Source of the DNA: Solirubrobacteraceae bacterium
Lineage (GTDB): Bacteria; Actinomycetota; Thermoleophilia; Solirubrobacterales; Solirubrobacteraceae
Assembly: GCA_029263125.1 (NCBI GenBank)
Contig: JAJCYD010000004.1
Location: forward strand, 62,001 to 126,000
Direction: 5' to 3'
DNA: 64,000 nucleotides
Shown: one piece after another, positions 17,405-25,612 of the stretch
Layout: each line of letters opens with the position of its first letter
Numbering within the stretch: position 1 is the stretch's first letter
Translations under genes and position numbers: made by a program
The notes under the pieces: generated by a model
Told to the model about the DNA's origin: nothing
What the model saw: only the letters and a program-made list of their open reading frames with translations
Database searches by the model: none

Positions 17405-18741
17405 GCCCGCACGAGCGACGGCCCTTCGGGGCCGTCGCGGACCGTCCAGCCCATCGCGCCCAGCTCGTCACGCACGCGGTCGGCCTCAGCGTAGTCCTTG
17501 GCGAGACGAGCGGCCTCGCGCCGTTGCAGCAGCTCGTGCTCCGGCGCGCCTGCCTCGTCGCCGGCCTCGACGAGATTCTCCAGGCCCAGCACGCCGAGCA
17601 TCTCCACGAGGTCTGCGCGGCCCACGGGCTCGCCGCGGCGATTGGCCTCACGAACCCATTCGAAGAGGGCGCCGAGCGCCGTGGCGGTGTTGAAGTCGTC
17701 GGCCAGCGCGGCGAAGAAGGCGTCGCGATGCACGCGCATGTCGGCGGGCGACTCGCCGTCGGCCAGCCGCCGCGCCGCCTCGCGGATCCGCGCGATCCGC
17801 GCCCCGGCCTCCGCCAGGCGCTCGTCGTCGAAGGCCATCGGCTGGCGGTAGTGCGCGCCCGCGAACAGCATGATCAGCGCGTCGCGGCCAACCTCGTCGA
17901 GGACCTCGTGCAGGCGGACGGCGTTGCCCAGGCTCTTGCCCATCGTGCCGCCACGCAGTTGCAGCATCCCGTTGTGCATCCAGATCTGCGCGAGCTCGGC
18001 GCCGCGCCCCATCCGCGTCTGCGCGGCCTCGTTCTCGTGATGGGGGAACGCGAGGTCGTTGCCGCCGCCGTGGATCTCAAAGCCCACGCCGAGCAGCTGC
18101 TCGGCCATCGCCGAGCACTCGATGTGCCAGCCCGGCCGTCCCCGCCCCCACGGCGCGTCCCATGCGGAGTCCTCGCCCTCCTTCTGGGCCTTCCACAGCG
18201 CGAAGTCCAGCGGATCCTCCTTGCGTGCGGTGCCCTCGCCATCCTCGCCCTGGCTCATCTCGTCGATCGCGCGATGGCTGAGCGATCCGTACTCGGCGTC
18301 CGAGCGCACGCGGAAGTACACGTCGCCGTCGACGGCGTAGGCGTGGTCACGCTGCATCAGCGCGGCGATGAGGTCGACGATGCCCTCGATCGACTCGGAG
18401 GCCAGCGGCTCGGCATCCGGGCGCCCGAGGCCGAGCGCGGCCGTGTCGGCGAGGTAGTGCGCCGTCATCTCCGCGGCGAGCTGCACGCTGGTGACGCCCA
18501 GCGGCCGCGCCGCGTCGTAGATCTTGTCGTTGACGTCGGTGATGTTGACGACGAGCGTCACGTCGTGGCCCTCGTGTGCAAGGAAGCGCTTGAGCAGCGA
18601 GAAGACGACGAACGGCCGGGCGTTGCCGACGTGCACGCGGCCGTAGACCGTCGGACCGCAGGCGTAGATGCCCACGCGTTCCCCGGGGCCGGGGCGCAGC
18701 TCGGCGAGCGCGGCCGAGCGCGCGTCGTGCAGACGGATCAT
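17401..18741 (-). CDS. cysS: Cysteinyl-tRNA synthetase
   Basis: A 446-residue class I aminoacyl-tRNA synthetase. The HIGH motif is HVGN (residues 37-40), just after the zinc ligand Cys 28 (ACGPTVYGRV). The zinc/cysteine-site segment WHIECSAMAEQLLG and HGGGNDLAFPHHENE follow, and the KMSKS loop is MGKSLGN near residue 265. The C-terminal helical anticodon-binding part is present, and the length fits the family. Lies in the ispD-ispF-cysS-rlmB-sigH order also found in Firmicutes. Confidence 0.95.
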   Translation of the reverse strand: MIRLHDARSAALAELRPGPGERVGIYACGPTVYGRVHVGNARPFVVFSLLKRFLAHEGHDVTLVVNITDVNDKIYDAARPLGVTSVQLAAEMTAHYLADTAALGLGRPDAEPLASESIEGIVDLIAALMQRDHAYAVDGDVYFRVRSDAEYGSLSHRAIDEMSQGEDGEGTARKEDPLDFALWKAQKEGEDSAWDAPWGRGRPGWHIECSAMAEQLLGVGFEIHGGGNDLAFPHHENEAAQTRMGRGAELAQIWMHNGMLQLRGGTMGKSLGNAVRLHEVLDEVGRDALIMLFAGAHYRQPMAFDDERLAEAGARIARIREAARRLADGESPADMRVHRDAFFAALADDFNTATALGALFEWVREANRRGEPVGRADLVEMLGVLGLENLVEAGDEAGAPEHELLQRREAARLAKDYAEADRVRDELGAMGWTVRDGPEGPSLVRA

Positions 18742-18749
18742 CGTGCGGC

Positions 18750-19235
18750 TCAGGCTACTTCGAGCGTCGCGATCGCCAGGGCCGCAACGCCCTCCAAGCG
18801 CCCGACGAAGCCCATGCCCTCGCCGGTCGACGCCTTCACGTTGACCGACCCGCGAGGAAGCCCCAGCGCCTGCGCCAAGCGCTCGCGCATCGCCCCGCGC
18901 AGCTCGCCGAGCTTCGGGCGCTCCATCAGCACCGTCGCGTCGACGTGCACGACCCGCAGGCCGAGCGCCAGCACGAGCGGGATCACCTCGCCGAGCAACT
19001 CGATCGAATCCGCGCCCGCGTAGGCGACGTCTGAGTCGGGGAACTGCACGCCGATGTCATCCAGGCCCGCCGCGCCGAGCAGCGCGTCCATGACAGCGTG
19101 CGTGAGCACGTCGGCGTCGGAATGCCCGTCGAGACCACGCTCCGCATCGGGGAAGGTCACCCCGCCGAGAATCAGCGGCCTCCCGGCGACGAAGCGGTGC
19201 GAGTCCCATCCCAGGCCCGTGCGCACGCCGCTCAT
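18750..19235 (-). CDS. ispF: 2-C-methyl-D-erythritol 2,4-cyclodiphosphate synthase
   Basis: A 161-residue MEP-pathway enzyme that cyclises CDP-ME-2-phosphate to MEcPP with loss of CMP. Zinc ligands are in GLGWDSHRF (Asp, His) and in DGHSDADVLTHAVMDALLGAA. The conserved C-terminal segment VNVKASTGEGMGFVGR is intact. ATG 19235 overlaps the stop of the upstream PHP gene by 4 bases. ispD lies one gene upstream, so MEP-pathway steps are grouped in this operon. Confidence 0.95.
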   Translation of the reverse strand: MSGVRTGLGWDSHRFVAGRPLILGGVTFPDAERGLDGHSDADVLTHAVMDALLGAAGLDDIGVQFPDSDVAYAGADSIELLGEVIPLVLALGLRVVHVDATVLMERPKLGELRGAMRERLAQALGLPRGSVNVKASTGEGMGFVGRLEGVAALAIATLEVA

Positions 19236-20062
19236 CCGATCGCCTCCAGGCGGCGCGAGCGCCGTTCGAAGATTGCCAGCTCGCCGACGCCGACCCGTTC
19301 GAGCAGCGCCAGGGCGGCGTCGTAGTCGCGCCCGACGTCGCCGGGGACGTGCGCGTCGCTTGACAGTGCGACCGGGCAGCCGGCGTCGACGCACATCTCC
19401 AGGAACGCCTGCGCCGGGTAGAGCTCGCCGACGGGCTTTCGCAGCCCGGCGGTCGAGACCTCGATGGCGATCTGCGATTCGGCGATGCCGTCCATCGCCA
19501 GATCGTAGAAGCGACGCAGGTCGCCTTCGGGCACGGGCCGGCGGCCGCCCCACATCTTGACCAGATCGGGGTGCGCGAGGATGTCGAACAGGCCCGACCG
19601 CGCGGCCTCGCCGAGAGTCTGAAAGTACCGCCGCCACAGCGTGTCGGGACGCTGGGAGCGGTGATCGAAGACCTCGTAGCCGTCGTGGTCGACGGCGTGC
19701 TCGCCGACGAAGTGCACCGAGCCGACGACGAAGTCCCACTCGCGAGCCTCCAGGAGCGTCGCCATCCGGTCTTCGCGCCCGGCGACGAAGTCCGCCTCGA
19801 TTCCCAATCGCAGGTCGGTCTCCTCACGGACGAAGCCGGCGTAGGCGTCGATGTCGTCGACGGCGCTGGCGACCCACAGCGGGTGGCGCCACACGTCAAG
19901 CGCCTGGGCGAAGCGGTACACGTGCTCGGCGCAGCCGAGCTCGCCGATTCCACGCTCCTGGGCGACCGCCCGGTAGCCATCGGCGTTTGCGGCCGTGAAG
20001 TACTGCGCCGCGTGCGTGCCGGGGTCGTCGGGGCGCAGGTGCAGGTGATAGTCGGTCAGCAT
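19232..20062 (-). CDS. PHP-domain phosphoesterase (histidinol-phosphatase HisJ-like)
   Basis: A 276-residue PHP-fold metal-dependent hydrolase. Metal-binding motifs are DYHLHLRPD at the N-terminus, CAEHVYRF, LGIEADFV, VVGSVHFV, ILAHPDLV and LSSDAHVPGDVG near the C-terminus, the pattern of HisK/HisJ histidinol-phosphate phosphatases. It may dephosphorylate histidinol phosphate, but it sits between ispD and ispF with no his gene nearby, so the substrate is uncertain. ATG 20062 is used. Its 5' end overlaps the ispD 3' end by 7 bases and its 3' end overlaps ispF by 4, which implies tight coupling. Confidence 0.85.
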   Translation of the reverse strand: MLTDYHLHLRPDDPGTHAAQYFTAANADGYRAVAQERGIGELGCAEHVYRFAQALDVWRHPLWVASAVDDIDAYAGFVREETDLRLGIEADFVAGREDRMATLLEAREWDFVVGSVHFVGEHAVDHDGYEVFDHRSQRPDTLWRRYFQTLGEAARSGLFDILAHPDLVKMWGGRRPVPEGDLRRFYDLAMDGIAESQIAIEVSTAGLRKPVGELYPAQAFLEMCVDAGCPVALSSDAHVPGDVGRDYDAALALLERVGVGELAIFERRSRRLEAIG

Positions 20063-20712
20063 GCGCAGCGCTCGCGCAATGCGATCTCCGCGACGTGCAG
20101 GTCCCCTGGCGTCGTGATCTTCATGTTCTCGCGCGGCGCCGCCACGATCCGCACGCTGCCACCGGCACGCTCGACGAGCCAGGCGTCGTCGGTGGCTGCC
20201 GCCAGCAGCTCCTCGGGACCGGACAGCGCGCGCTCGAGCACGTCGCGCCGGAAGACCTGCGGCGTCTGCACCGCCCACAGTGCGCGGCGGTCCAGCGTGC
20301 GCGTCACGGCGCCGTCGCGCGCCTCCTTGATCGTGTCGGTCACCGGCGCCGCCGCAATCGCCGCGTCGCAGCCGTGCGCTGCCAGGGTGTCGAGCGCGTC
20401 GCGGAAGATCCGCGGCGTGACGAGCGCCCGCGCGGCATCGTGCACGATCACCGGATCGCCCTCCCCGGCGCGCAGCGCCGCCAGCACGGACTGCGAACGG
20501 TGCTCACCGCCGGTTACGCCCGTCGTGCCCTCCGGAGCCCGCGCACCGGCGGGCAGCGCGACGACGATCTGCCCGACGCCTGCGACCTCCCGCAGCGCGT
20601 CGATGCTCCACTGCAGCATCGGGCGCCCGGCCACGACGACGAACGCCTTGGGTCCGTCAGACCCAAGGCGCTCTCCGCGACCCGCTGCCAGGACGAGCGC
20701 GAGTACGGGTAC
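20056..20712 (-). CDS. ispD: 2-C-methyl-D-erythritol 4-phosphate cytidylyltransferase with non-canonical start
   Basis: A MEP-pathway enzyme that couples CTP to MEP. The nucleotide-binding N-terminus ALVLAAGRGERLGSDGPKAF is essential and present in frame, as are TGGEHRSQSVLAAL, VIVHDAARALV, PVTDTIKEA and QTPQVFRRD. However, no ATG, GTG or TTG exists in frame before this motif; the first is GTG at 20634, inside the protein. A strong GGAGGAA Shine-Dalgarno (20725-20719) has a GTA codon (20712-20710) about 8 bases later, so I place the start there. This could be a rare start codon, a sequencing error or re-initiation after carD. About 218 residues, a normal length. Confidence 0.85.
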   Translation of the reverse strand, partial: VPVLALVLAAGRGERLGSDGPKAFVVVAGRPMLQWSIDALREVAGVGQIVVALPAGARAPEGTTGVTGGEHRSQSVLAALRAGEGDPVIVHDAARALVTPRIFRDALDTLAAHGCDAAIAAAPVTDTIKEARDGAVTRTLDRRALWAVQTPQVFRRDVLERALSGPEELLAAATDDAWLVERAGGSVRIVAAPRENMKITTPGDLHVAEIALRERCAC

Positions 20713-20744
20713 TAGTGCTTCCTCCGTGCCGGCAACCGAAGCAC

Positions 20745-21305
20745 CTATGCCACGACGCCGGCGCTGTCGGCGAGCAGGTCGTCGAGGTGCTGCTCGGCCT
20801 CGTCCTCGTCCTTGTCCAGCGCGTACATGAGCTCGGAGGCGAGAACCTTCTTGGCCCGCGTGAACATCTGCTTCTCGCCGGTCGACAGGCCCTTCTCGTG
20901 CTCGCGGATCGCGAGGTTGCGCACGACCTCGGCGAGCTCGTAGATGTCTCCGGTCTTGATCTTGTCGCGGTTGTGCTTGAAGCGACGGTTCCAGTTCTTT
21001 GGCATCTCGGAGACATCGTCGGCGAGGACGGTGAGGACCTTCTGAACGGTCTCCTCGTCGATCACGCGGCGCAGCCCTGCCATGCCTGCGTTCTCACACG
21101 GGACCATCACGGTCATGTCGTTGTGGAGAATCTTGATCGTGAGGTACTCCCGCTCCTCGCCGAACATCACCCGACGCTCCTTCTTGAGGACCTGGCCGGC
21201 CCCGTGGTGGGGGTAGACGACGTTGTCGCCGAGCTCGAACTCGATGTTCTCGATGGCGCGGGCCTGCAGGTCGTCAAGCAGCTGCTCTTCGATCGCTTCG
21301 GGAAT
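20745..21305 (-). CDS. carD: CarD-family RNA polymerase-binding regulator with non-canonical start
   Basis: About 186 residues. The N-terminal Tudor-like RNAP beta-binding domain starts with FELGDNVVYPHHGAGQVL and includes ILHNDMTVMVPCENAGMAGLR. The helical DNA-binding domain follows with MPKNWNRRFKHNRDKIKTGD and RAKKVLASELMYAL. CarD stabilises promoter open complexes, notably at rRNA promoters. No ATG, GTG or TTG is in frame near the family start. The Shine-Dalgarno AAGGAG (21317-21312) is followed by ATC, ATC and ATT; ATT 21305 has the best spacing (6 bases). The first canonical start would remove half of the RNAP-binding domain. It lies downstream of disA with a 70-base gap. Confidence 0.88.
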   Translation of the reverse strand: MPEAIEEQLLDDLQARAIENIEFELGDNVVYPHHGAGQVLKKERRVMFGEEREYLTIKILHNDMTVMVPCENAGMAGLRRVIDEETVQKVLTVLADDVSEMPKNWNRRFKHNRDKIKTGDIYELAEVVRNLAIREHEKGLSTGEKQMFTRAKKVLASELMYALDKDEDEAEQHLDDLLADSAGVVA

Positions 21306-21375
21306 GATGATCTCCTTTATTAGCGTGGGCCTGACGCGCCACGACGACTTACGCTGACTGAATGCCCTGCAAGCA

Positions 21376-22497
21376 TTACGTCTGTAGGTAACGATCCACG
21401 AGGTTGATCTCCTGCAGACGGCGAAGGCCCTCGCGGATGTCCTTCGCCCGGATCTCCCCCACGCCGTCGACGGTCTCGAGCTCGGCGTCGGTGGCGGCGA
21501 GCATCTCGTCAAGCCCGCCGAAGTCGCCGACGATCTGTGCCACGACGAGCTTCGGCAGCCGCGGGATCCGCCCGAGGATGCGAAACCCGCGCGGGGATAC
21601 GGGATAGTCGAGGGTGTTGAGCTTGCGGTCATAGCCGAGCAGCTCGGCCAGGCGACCGAAGTCCAGCAGGTCGTGGTGAGGCAGGCGGCCGATCTGATCC
21701 AGCGCGCCCGCGTACTCCTCGTCGGAGTTCTCGGCGAGGTAGTCGTGCACGAGCGCGGCCTTGTCGGCGGCGGTGCCGACCATCGTCTCCTCCAGCTGCA
21801 TCTCGATCAGCCGGCCCTCGGTGCCGAGCTCGACGATGTAGCGCTCGATCTCGACGGCCATGCGCGTCACGAGCTCGGAGCGCTGAAGCACCGTCAGGAC
21901 GTCATGCAGCGTCGCGCCGCCCTCGAACTCCAGGGCGGTCAGGCGCGTTGAGACCTGGTCGAGGCGTGTGCGGTACTTGTCGAGCGTCGCGAGGGCCTGG
22001 TTGGCCTTGGCCAGGACGACGGGGATCTCCTCGAGGATGTACTTGCCGCCGTCGACGTAGAGCGAGACGACTTCGCGGCGCTGGGAGACCGCGATCACGA
22101 GCGCGTCGGTCTGCTTGGAGGCGCGCTCGGCGGTGCGGTGACGGGTGCCGGTCTCCAACGAGAGGATCGTGGGATCGGGCATCAGCTGGACGTTGGCCAT
22201 CGCGATGCGCGTCGCGTTGGCGTTGAGCACGATCGCGCCGTCCATCTTCGCGATCTGGTAGAGCAGGGCGGGGGTGTAGTCGATCTCGAGCTTGATGCCT
22301 CCAGAGAACAGGAAGCTCAGCTCGTCGACCTCGCCCACGATGATCAGTCCACCCGTGCGGGCATGGACGATGTTGTCGATGCCCTCCCGAAGCGTGGTAC
22401 CGGGGGCCACCATCTCCAACGCTTTCACCAATCGGGGCTCTTGACGAGACTCAAGCTCGTGTGATTCATCCCCTACTCGTTGGACCATTGGGACCAT
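21376..22497 (-). CDS. disA: DNA integrity scanning diadenylate cyclase DisA
   Basis: A 373-residue protein that makes c-di-AMP from two ATP and scans DNA. The DAC domain has MDGAIVLN and the catalytic motif GTRHRTAERAS near residues 118-126. A central helical spine follows, and the C-terminal helix-hairpin-helix DNA-binding domain includes LDEMLAATDAELETVDGVGEIRAKDIREGL. The neighbouring radA matches the functional link known in Bacillus, where RadA and DisA interact. Start ATG 22497; a second in-frame ATG at 22488 is possible. Confidence 0.95.
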   Translation of the reverse strand: MVPMVQRVGDESHELESRQEPRLVKALEMVAPGTTLREGIDNIVHARTGGLIIVGEVDELSFLFSGGIKLEIDYTPALLYQIAKMDGAIVLNANATRIAMANVQLMPDPTILSLETGTRHRTAERASKQTDALVIAVSQRREVVSLYVDGGKYILEEIPVVLAKANQALATLDKYRTRLDQVSTRLTALEFEGGATLHDVLTVLQRSELVTRMAVEIERYIVELGTEGRLIEMQLEETMVGTAADKAALVHDYLAENSDEEYAGALDQIGRLPHHDLLDFGRLAELLGYDRKLNTLDYPVSPRGFRILGRIPRLPKLVVAQIVGDFGGLDEMLAATDAELETVDGVGEIRAKDIREGLRRLQEINLVDRYLQT

Positions 22498-22550
22498 TTT
22501 AGCGGGTAATTAGGCTCGTGGCGATCTGGACGAACCCGCGACGCGGACGG

Positions 22551-23927
22551 CTACGCCGCGCGGGGGGAGGCCGCCGCCGGCAGCACCGACCGCAACGCCT
22601 GGCGCAGCGTGGGGGCGCTCTCGGGCGAGACGACGCTGCGCAGGCCGAACTTCGCGGCCTCGTCCTGGCGGCGGTCGGGGTGGGCGACCGAGCGCAGCTC
22701 TCCCGTCAGGCCGAGCTCGCCGAAGCAGGCGACAGGAGCCGCGCCCGCCGCATCGCCGACGCCCAGCGTGACCCCTCGCACGGCGCTCGCGACGGCGAGC
22801 GCGATCGCCAGGTCGGCGCCCGGCTCGTCGATGCGGACGCCGCCGACGACGTTGACGAAGACATCGCTGCTGCCGGCGCCGATCCCGGCATGGCGACCGA
22901 GGACGGCCAGCACGAGCGCGAGGCGGTTGCGGTCCAGGCCGTTGACGACGCGCCGCGGCGGCACGAGCTCTGATGGCGAGACGAGCGCCTGCACCTCGAC
23001 GAGCAGCGGGCGCGTGCCCTCCATCGCGGCGAGCACGACCGATCCCGGCTTGCCGGTCGCCTCGGCGACGAAGCGCGCGCTGGCGTCCAGCACCTCGACC
23101 AAGCCGCTCTGGCGCATCTCGAAGACGCCCGCCTCGTTGGTGGAGCCGAAGCGGTTCTTCAACGCCCGCAGCGTCCGGTAGGTGCGCTCGCGCTCGCCCT
23201 CGAACTGCAGCACGCAGTCGACGAGGTGCTCCAAGACGCGCGGACCGGCGAGCGAGCCCTCCTTCGTCACGTGGCCGACGAGCAGCACGGCGATGTCCTG
23301 CGCCTTGGCGGCCTGCATGATCCGCCCGGCGACCTCTCGCACCTGGCCCACCGAGCCGGGCGCGCCGCTCAGATCGGCGGCGTGCATCGTCTGCACGGAG
23401 TCGATGACGCACACCTCCGGGCGCTCGGCGCGCAGCGTCGCGAGGATCGTGTCGAGGTCGGTCTCGGCGAGCACCGGGACGTCGAGCGCTCCGTCTCCGC
23501 AGGTCAGGCGTTCGGCGCGCAGCCGGATCTGCGCCGGGGACTCCTCGCCGGAGACATACAGCGTGCGCCGCCCGGCCGCCGCGAGGTTGCCCAGCGCCAT
23601 GTTCGTCAGGGTCGACTTGCCGATGCCCGGCGATCCACCGAGCAGCACCAGCGAGCCCGGCACGATCCCGCCGCCGAGCACGCGGTCGAGCTCGCCGATC
23701 GCCGTGCGCAGGCGCGGCACTCGCTCGGTGCTGACGTCCGCCAGTCGGACCGGCTTGCCGGCGGTCCTCGTCGCTCGGGCAGCGCCGCCACGGCTGCCCG
23801 GCGCCGCTACGGGCGCGTGCTCCTCGACGAGCGTGTTCCACGCCTCGCAGCCCGGACATTGCCCGTGCCAGCGCGCGGTCGAGTGCCCGCAATCCGAGCA
23901 GACGTGGACGGTCGTGGGTCGCGCCAT
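22551..23927 (-). CDS. radA: DNA repair protein RadA (Sms)
   Basis: A 458-residue recombination helicase. The N-terminal zinc finger CSDCGHS..CPGCEAW spans residues 10-30. The RecA-like ATPase has Walker A GGSPGIGKST near residue 100 and Walker B VCVIDSVQ. The RadA-specific KNRFGSTNE motif is near residue 255, and a Lon-like C-terminal domain completes it. It promotes branch migration and processing of recombination intermediates. It is upstream of disA in the same orientation, 53 bases apart. Confidence 0.95.
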   Translation of the reverse strand: MARPTTVHVCSDCGHSTARWHGQCPGCEAWNTLVEEHAPVAAPGSRGGAARATRTAGKPVRLADVSTERVPRLRTAIGELDRVLGGGIVPGSLVLLGGSPGIGKSTLTNMALGNLAAAGRRTLYVSGEESPAQIRLRAERLTCGDGALDVPVLAETDLDTILATLRAERPEVCVIDSVQTMHAADLSGAPGSVGQVREVAGRIMQAAKAQDIAVLLVGHVTKEGSLAGPRVLEHLVDCVLQFEGERERTYRTLRALKNRFGSTNEAGVFEMRQSGLVEVLDASARFVAEATGKPGSVVLAAMEGTRPLLVEVQALVSPSELVPPRRVVNGLDRNRLALVLAVLGRHAGIGAGSSDVFVNVVGGVRIDEPGADLAIALAVASAVRGVTLGVGDAAGAAPVACFGELGLTGELRSVAHPDRRQDEAAKFGLRSVVSPESAPTLRQALRSVLPAAASPRAA

Positions 23928-23994
23928 CTGCTGAGCCTAGGGTCTGGGGCCGACGTCTTCGCCCCCCGAGGCGTAGGTCCCGGGTGCGCCGAAG

Positions 23995-24435
23995 CTACGC
24001 GGCGCGTTCGCAGACGAGCGTGAGCTCGGGCGAGGGGCGCGGCCCGGCGAGCGCGCGCGAGCGCTCGGAGGCGTCCAGCGAGCATGCGGCCAGCAGCGCG
24101 TCGATCGCCTCGGGCTCGTGCTCGCGCAGGTGCCGGATGGCGCGCGCGTCGAAGACCACGAGCTGCAGGTCGGTGGCGGCGAGCACGGTCGCGACCGGGT
24201 ATGCGGCGCGCCGCGTGGACAGCAGGCCGAACACGTCGCCTGGACCGAGCTCGTCGACGGTCTCGCCGGCGCAGCGGACGATGCCGCGACCTGTGGCGAT
24301 GAAGGCCAGCTCGTAGTGCATCGATCCGCCGAGCAGGACCCGCCGCCCCGCCGCAAGCCGCTGTTCTGCGGCATGCGGAGCGAGCCGCTCGAGCTCTTGG
24401 AAGCTCAGCGACTGAAGGTGCGTCAGCGATGCCAT
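23995..24435 (-). CDS. Stand-alone cyclic-nucleotide-binding (cNMP/CAP-like) domain protein
   Basis: A 146-residue protein built almost entirely of one CAP_ED/cupin-type domain: LQSLSFQELERLAPHAAEQRLAAGRRVLLGG, then ETVDELGPGDVFGLLSTRR, then VLAATDLQLVVFDARAIRHL. The Crp-type C-terminal helix-turn-helix is absent; a short Arg/Ser-rich tail ends the protein. The phosphate-binding motif is weak, so nucleotide binding is uncertain. ATG 24435 follows GGAGAG; a GTG at 24450 is also possible. It precedes radA by 67 bases and may share its transcript. Confidence 0.7.
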   Translation of the reverse strand: MASLTHLQSLSFQELERLAPHAAEQRLAAGRRVLLGGSMHYELAFIATGRGIVRCAGETVDELGPGDVFGLLSTRRAAYPVATVLAATDLQLVVFDARAIRHLREHEPEAIDALLAACSLDASERSRALAGPRPSPELTLVCERAA

Positions 24436-24467
24436 CTGGAGGCTCTCCACTGCCCCTACGGCGTAAC

Positions 24468-24486
24468 GAACGACCGAACATCGTTC
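24468..24486. promoter_or_regulatory. Inverted repeat between divergent genes, putative operator
   Basis: GAACGA-N7-TCGTTC lies in the gap between the divergent cNMP-domain and MmcQ-like genes; a looser ACGAA...TTCGT repeat surrounds it. The regulator is unknown. Confidence 0.35.
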
Positions 24487-24510
24487 ATTTCATTCGTCCA
24501 TGATGGGAGC

Positions 24511-24897
24511 GTGGCCGACTGGGATGACGTGCGGCGAATCGCATTGGCGCTGCCTGAGACGACGGAGAAGCCGGCGTATGGCTCTGCGTCGTGGCGCGTG
24601 CGCGACAAGCTCTTCGTGTGGGAGCGCCCGCTGCGCAAAACCGATCTGCGGGCGCTGGGCGACCAAGCGCCCGATGGCCCGATCCTCGGCGTGCGCGTCG
24701 AGCATCTCGTGGCCAAGGAGGCGCTGCTCGCCGACGACCCGGACGTCTTCTTCACGACCCCGCACTTCGACGGCTATGCCGCGGTCCTCGTGCGCCTGGA
24801 GCGCATCTCCTTCGAGATCCTTGAGGAGCTGATCGTCGAGGCATGGCTGGATCGCGCGCCCAAACGCGTAGCCCGCGCCTATCTCGACGACGCGTAG
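24511..24897 (+). CDS. MmcQ/YjbR-family protein
   Basis: A 128-residue protein. It begins WDDVRRIALALPETTEKPAYG, the family opening, and continues SWRVRDKLFVWERPL and FFTTPHFDGYAAVLVRLERIS, ending in an Arg-containing helix. The fold resembles a CyaY-like DNA-binding domain, but the molecular function is not established. GTG 24511 is used to match the family start; GGGAG lies directly before it, too close to be an ideal ribosome site. Convergent with the Uma2 gene, 12 bases apart. Confidence 0.85.
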   Translation: MADWDDVRRIALALPETTEKPAYGSASWRVRDKLFVWERPLRKTDLRALGDQAPDGPILGVRVEHLVAKEALLADDPDVFFTTPHFDGYAAVLVRLERISFEILEELIVEAWLDRAPKRVARAYLDDA

Positions 24898-24909
24898 CCG
24901 GGCGCAGAG

Positions 24910-25479
24910 TCAGCCCAGGCCGGCGAAGAGCTCGCTGAGCGCGAGCGCGAAGCCCGGGAGCTGGGGCGACTGCAGCAGCTCGTCGCGCTCCAGCTCGAGC
25001 GCGATGTCGAAGCAGGATGCCTCGGGTTCGCTGCGGCGGAACACGAGCACGCTGTGCGCGCGGGTGTCGACGAGCCAGAGCTCGCGCAGCCCCTGCTGCT
25101 CGTACACCGCCCGCTTGACGCCCACGTTGAAGCGCCATGTCGACGGCGAGCGCACCTCGACGGCGATGTCGGGCATCGGCGAAGGTGCGCCCGCGTTGCG
25201 TCCGGGTCCTCGGCCTTCGGCATACCAGAGGATGTCCGGCGCGTAGACGTTGCGGTCGTCGAGGCGGACGTCGAGCGGCATGATCGCGAAACCGCGTCCA
25301 TCCTCCGCTCGCGCCCAGGACACCAACGCGAAGAGCAGGTCCGTGCAGACGTGCTGATGCGGGGGCACCGGCTGGTTCACGACGACCTCACCGTCGATCA
25401 GCTGCGTCCACGGTGGACCTTCCGGCAGCAGCAGGTACTCGTCTGCCGTCATCTGTGCAGCGACTGGCATCGCGTTCAT
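24910..25479 (-). CDS. Uma2-family (DUF820) putative endonuclease
   Basis: A 189-residue protein of the PD-(D/E)XK-like Uma2 family: MTADEYLLLPEGPPWTQLIDGEVVV, then RNVYAPDILW and the core MPDIAVEVRSPST followed by VYEQQGLRELWLVDT. Acidic and Lys residues of the nuclease core can be placed at PDI, EV and the K of VGVKRAVYE. The family is often multicopy, and its role is unclear. Start ATG 25479 has GGAG 5 bases upstream; the frame reaches back to 25506. Confidence 0.85.
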   Translation of the reverse strand: MNAMPVAAQMTADEYLLLPEGPPWTQLIDGEVVVNQPVPPHQHVCTDLLFALVSWARAEDGRGFAIMPLDVRLDDRNVYAPDILWYAEGRGPGRNAGAPSPMPDIAVEVRSPSTWRFNVGVKRAVYEQQGLRELWLVDTRAHSVLVFRRSEPEASCFDIALELERDELLQSPQLPGFALALSELFAGLG

Positions 25480-25560
25480 CGTAGCTCCGTCCTCCGAGCG
25501 TTCCAAGGGGCTTCATCACCCTTCAAAGGGCGCGGCGCCGCGATTCTCGCCCCCCAACAA

Positions 25561-25588
25561 CCGAGGGCGGCTCGCGGGCCGCCCTCGG
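25561..25588 (-). terminator. Hairpin terminator downstream of clpC
   Basis: A perfect 11-bp stem CCGAGGGCGGC / GCCGCCCTCGG with a 6-base loop lies 24 bases after the clpC stop. Only a short T-containing tail (TTGTTGG) follows on the clpC strand. Confidence 0.75.
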
Positions 25589-25612
25589 TAGGACTGTCAG
25601 GTGCAGCCGAGG

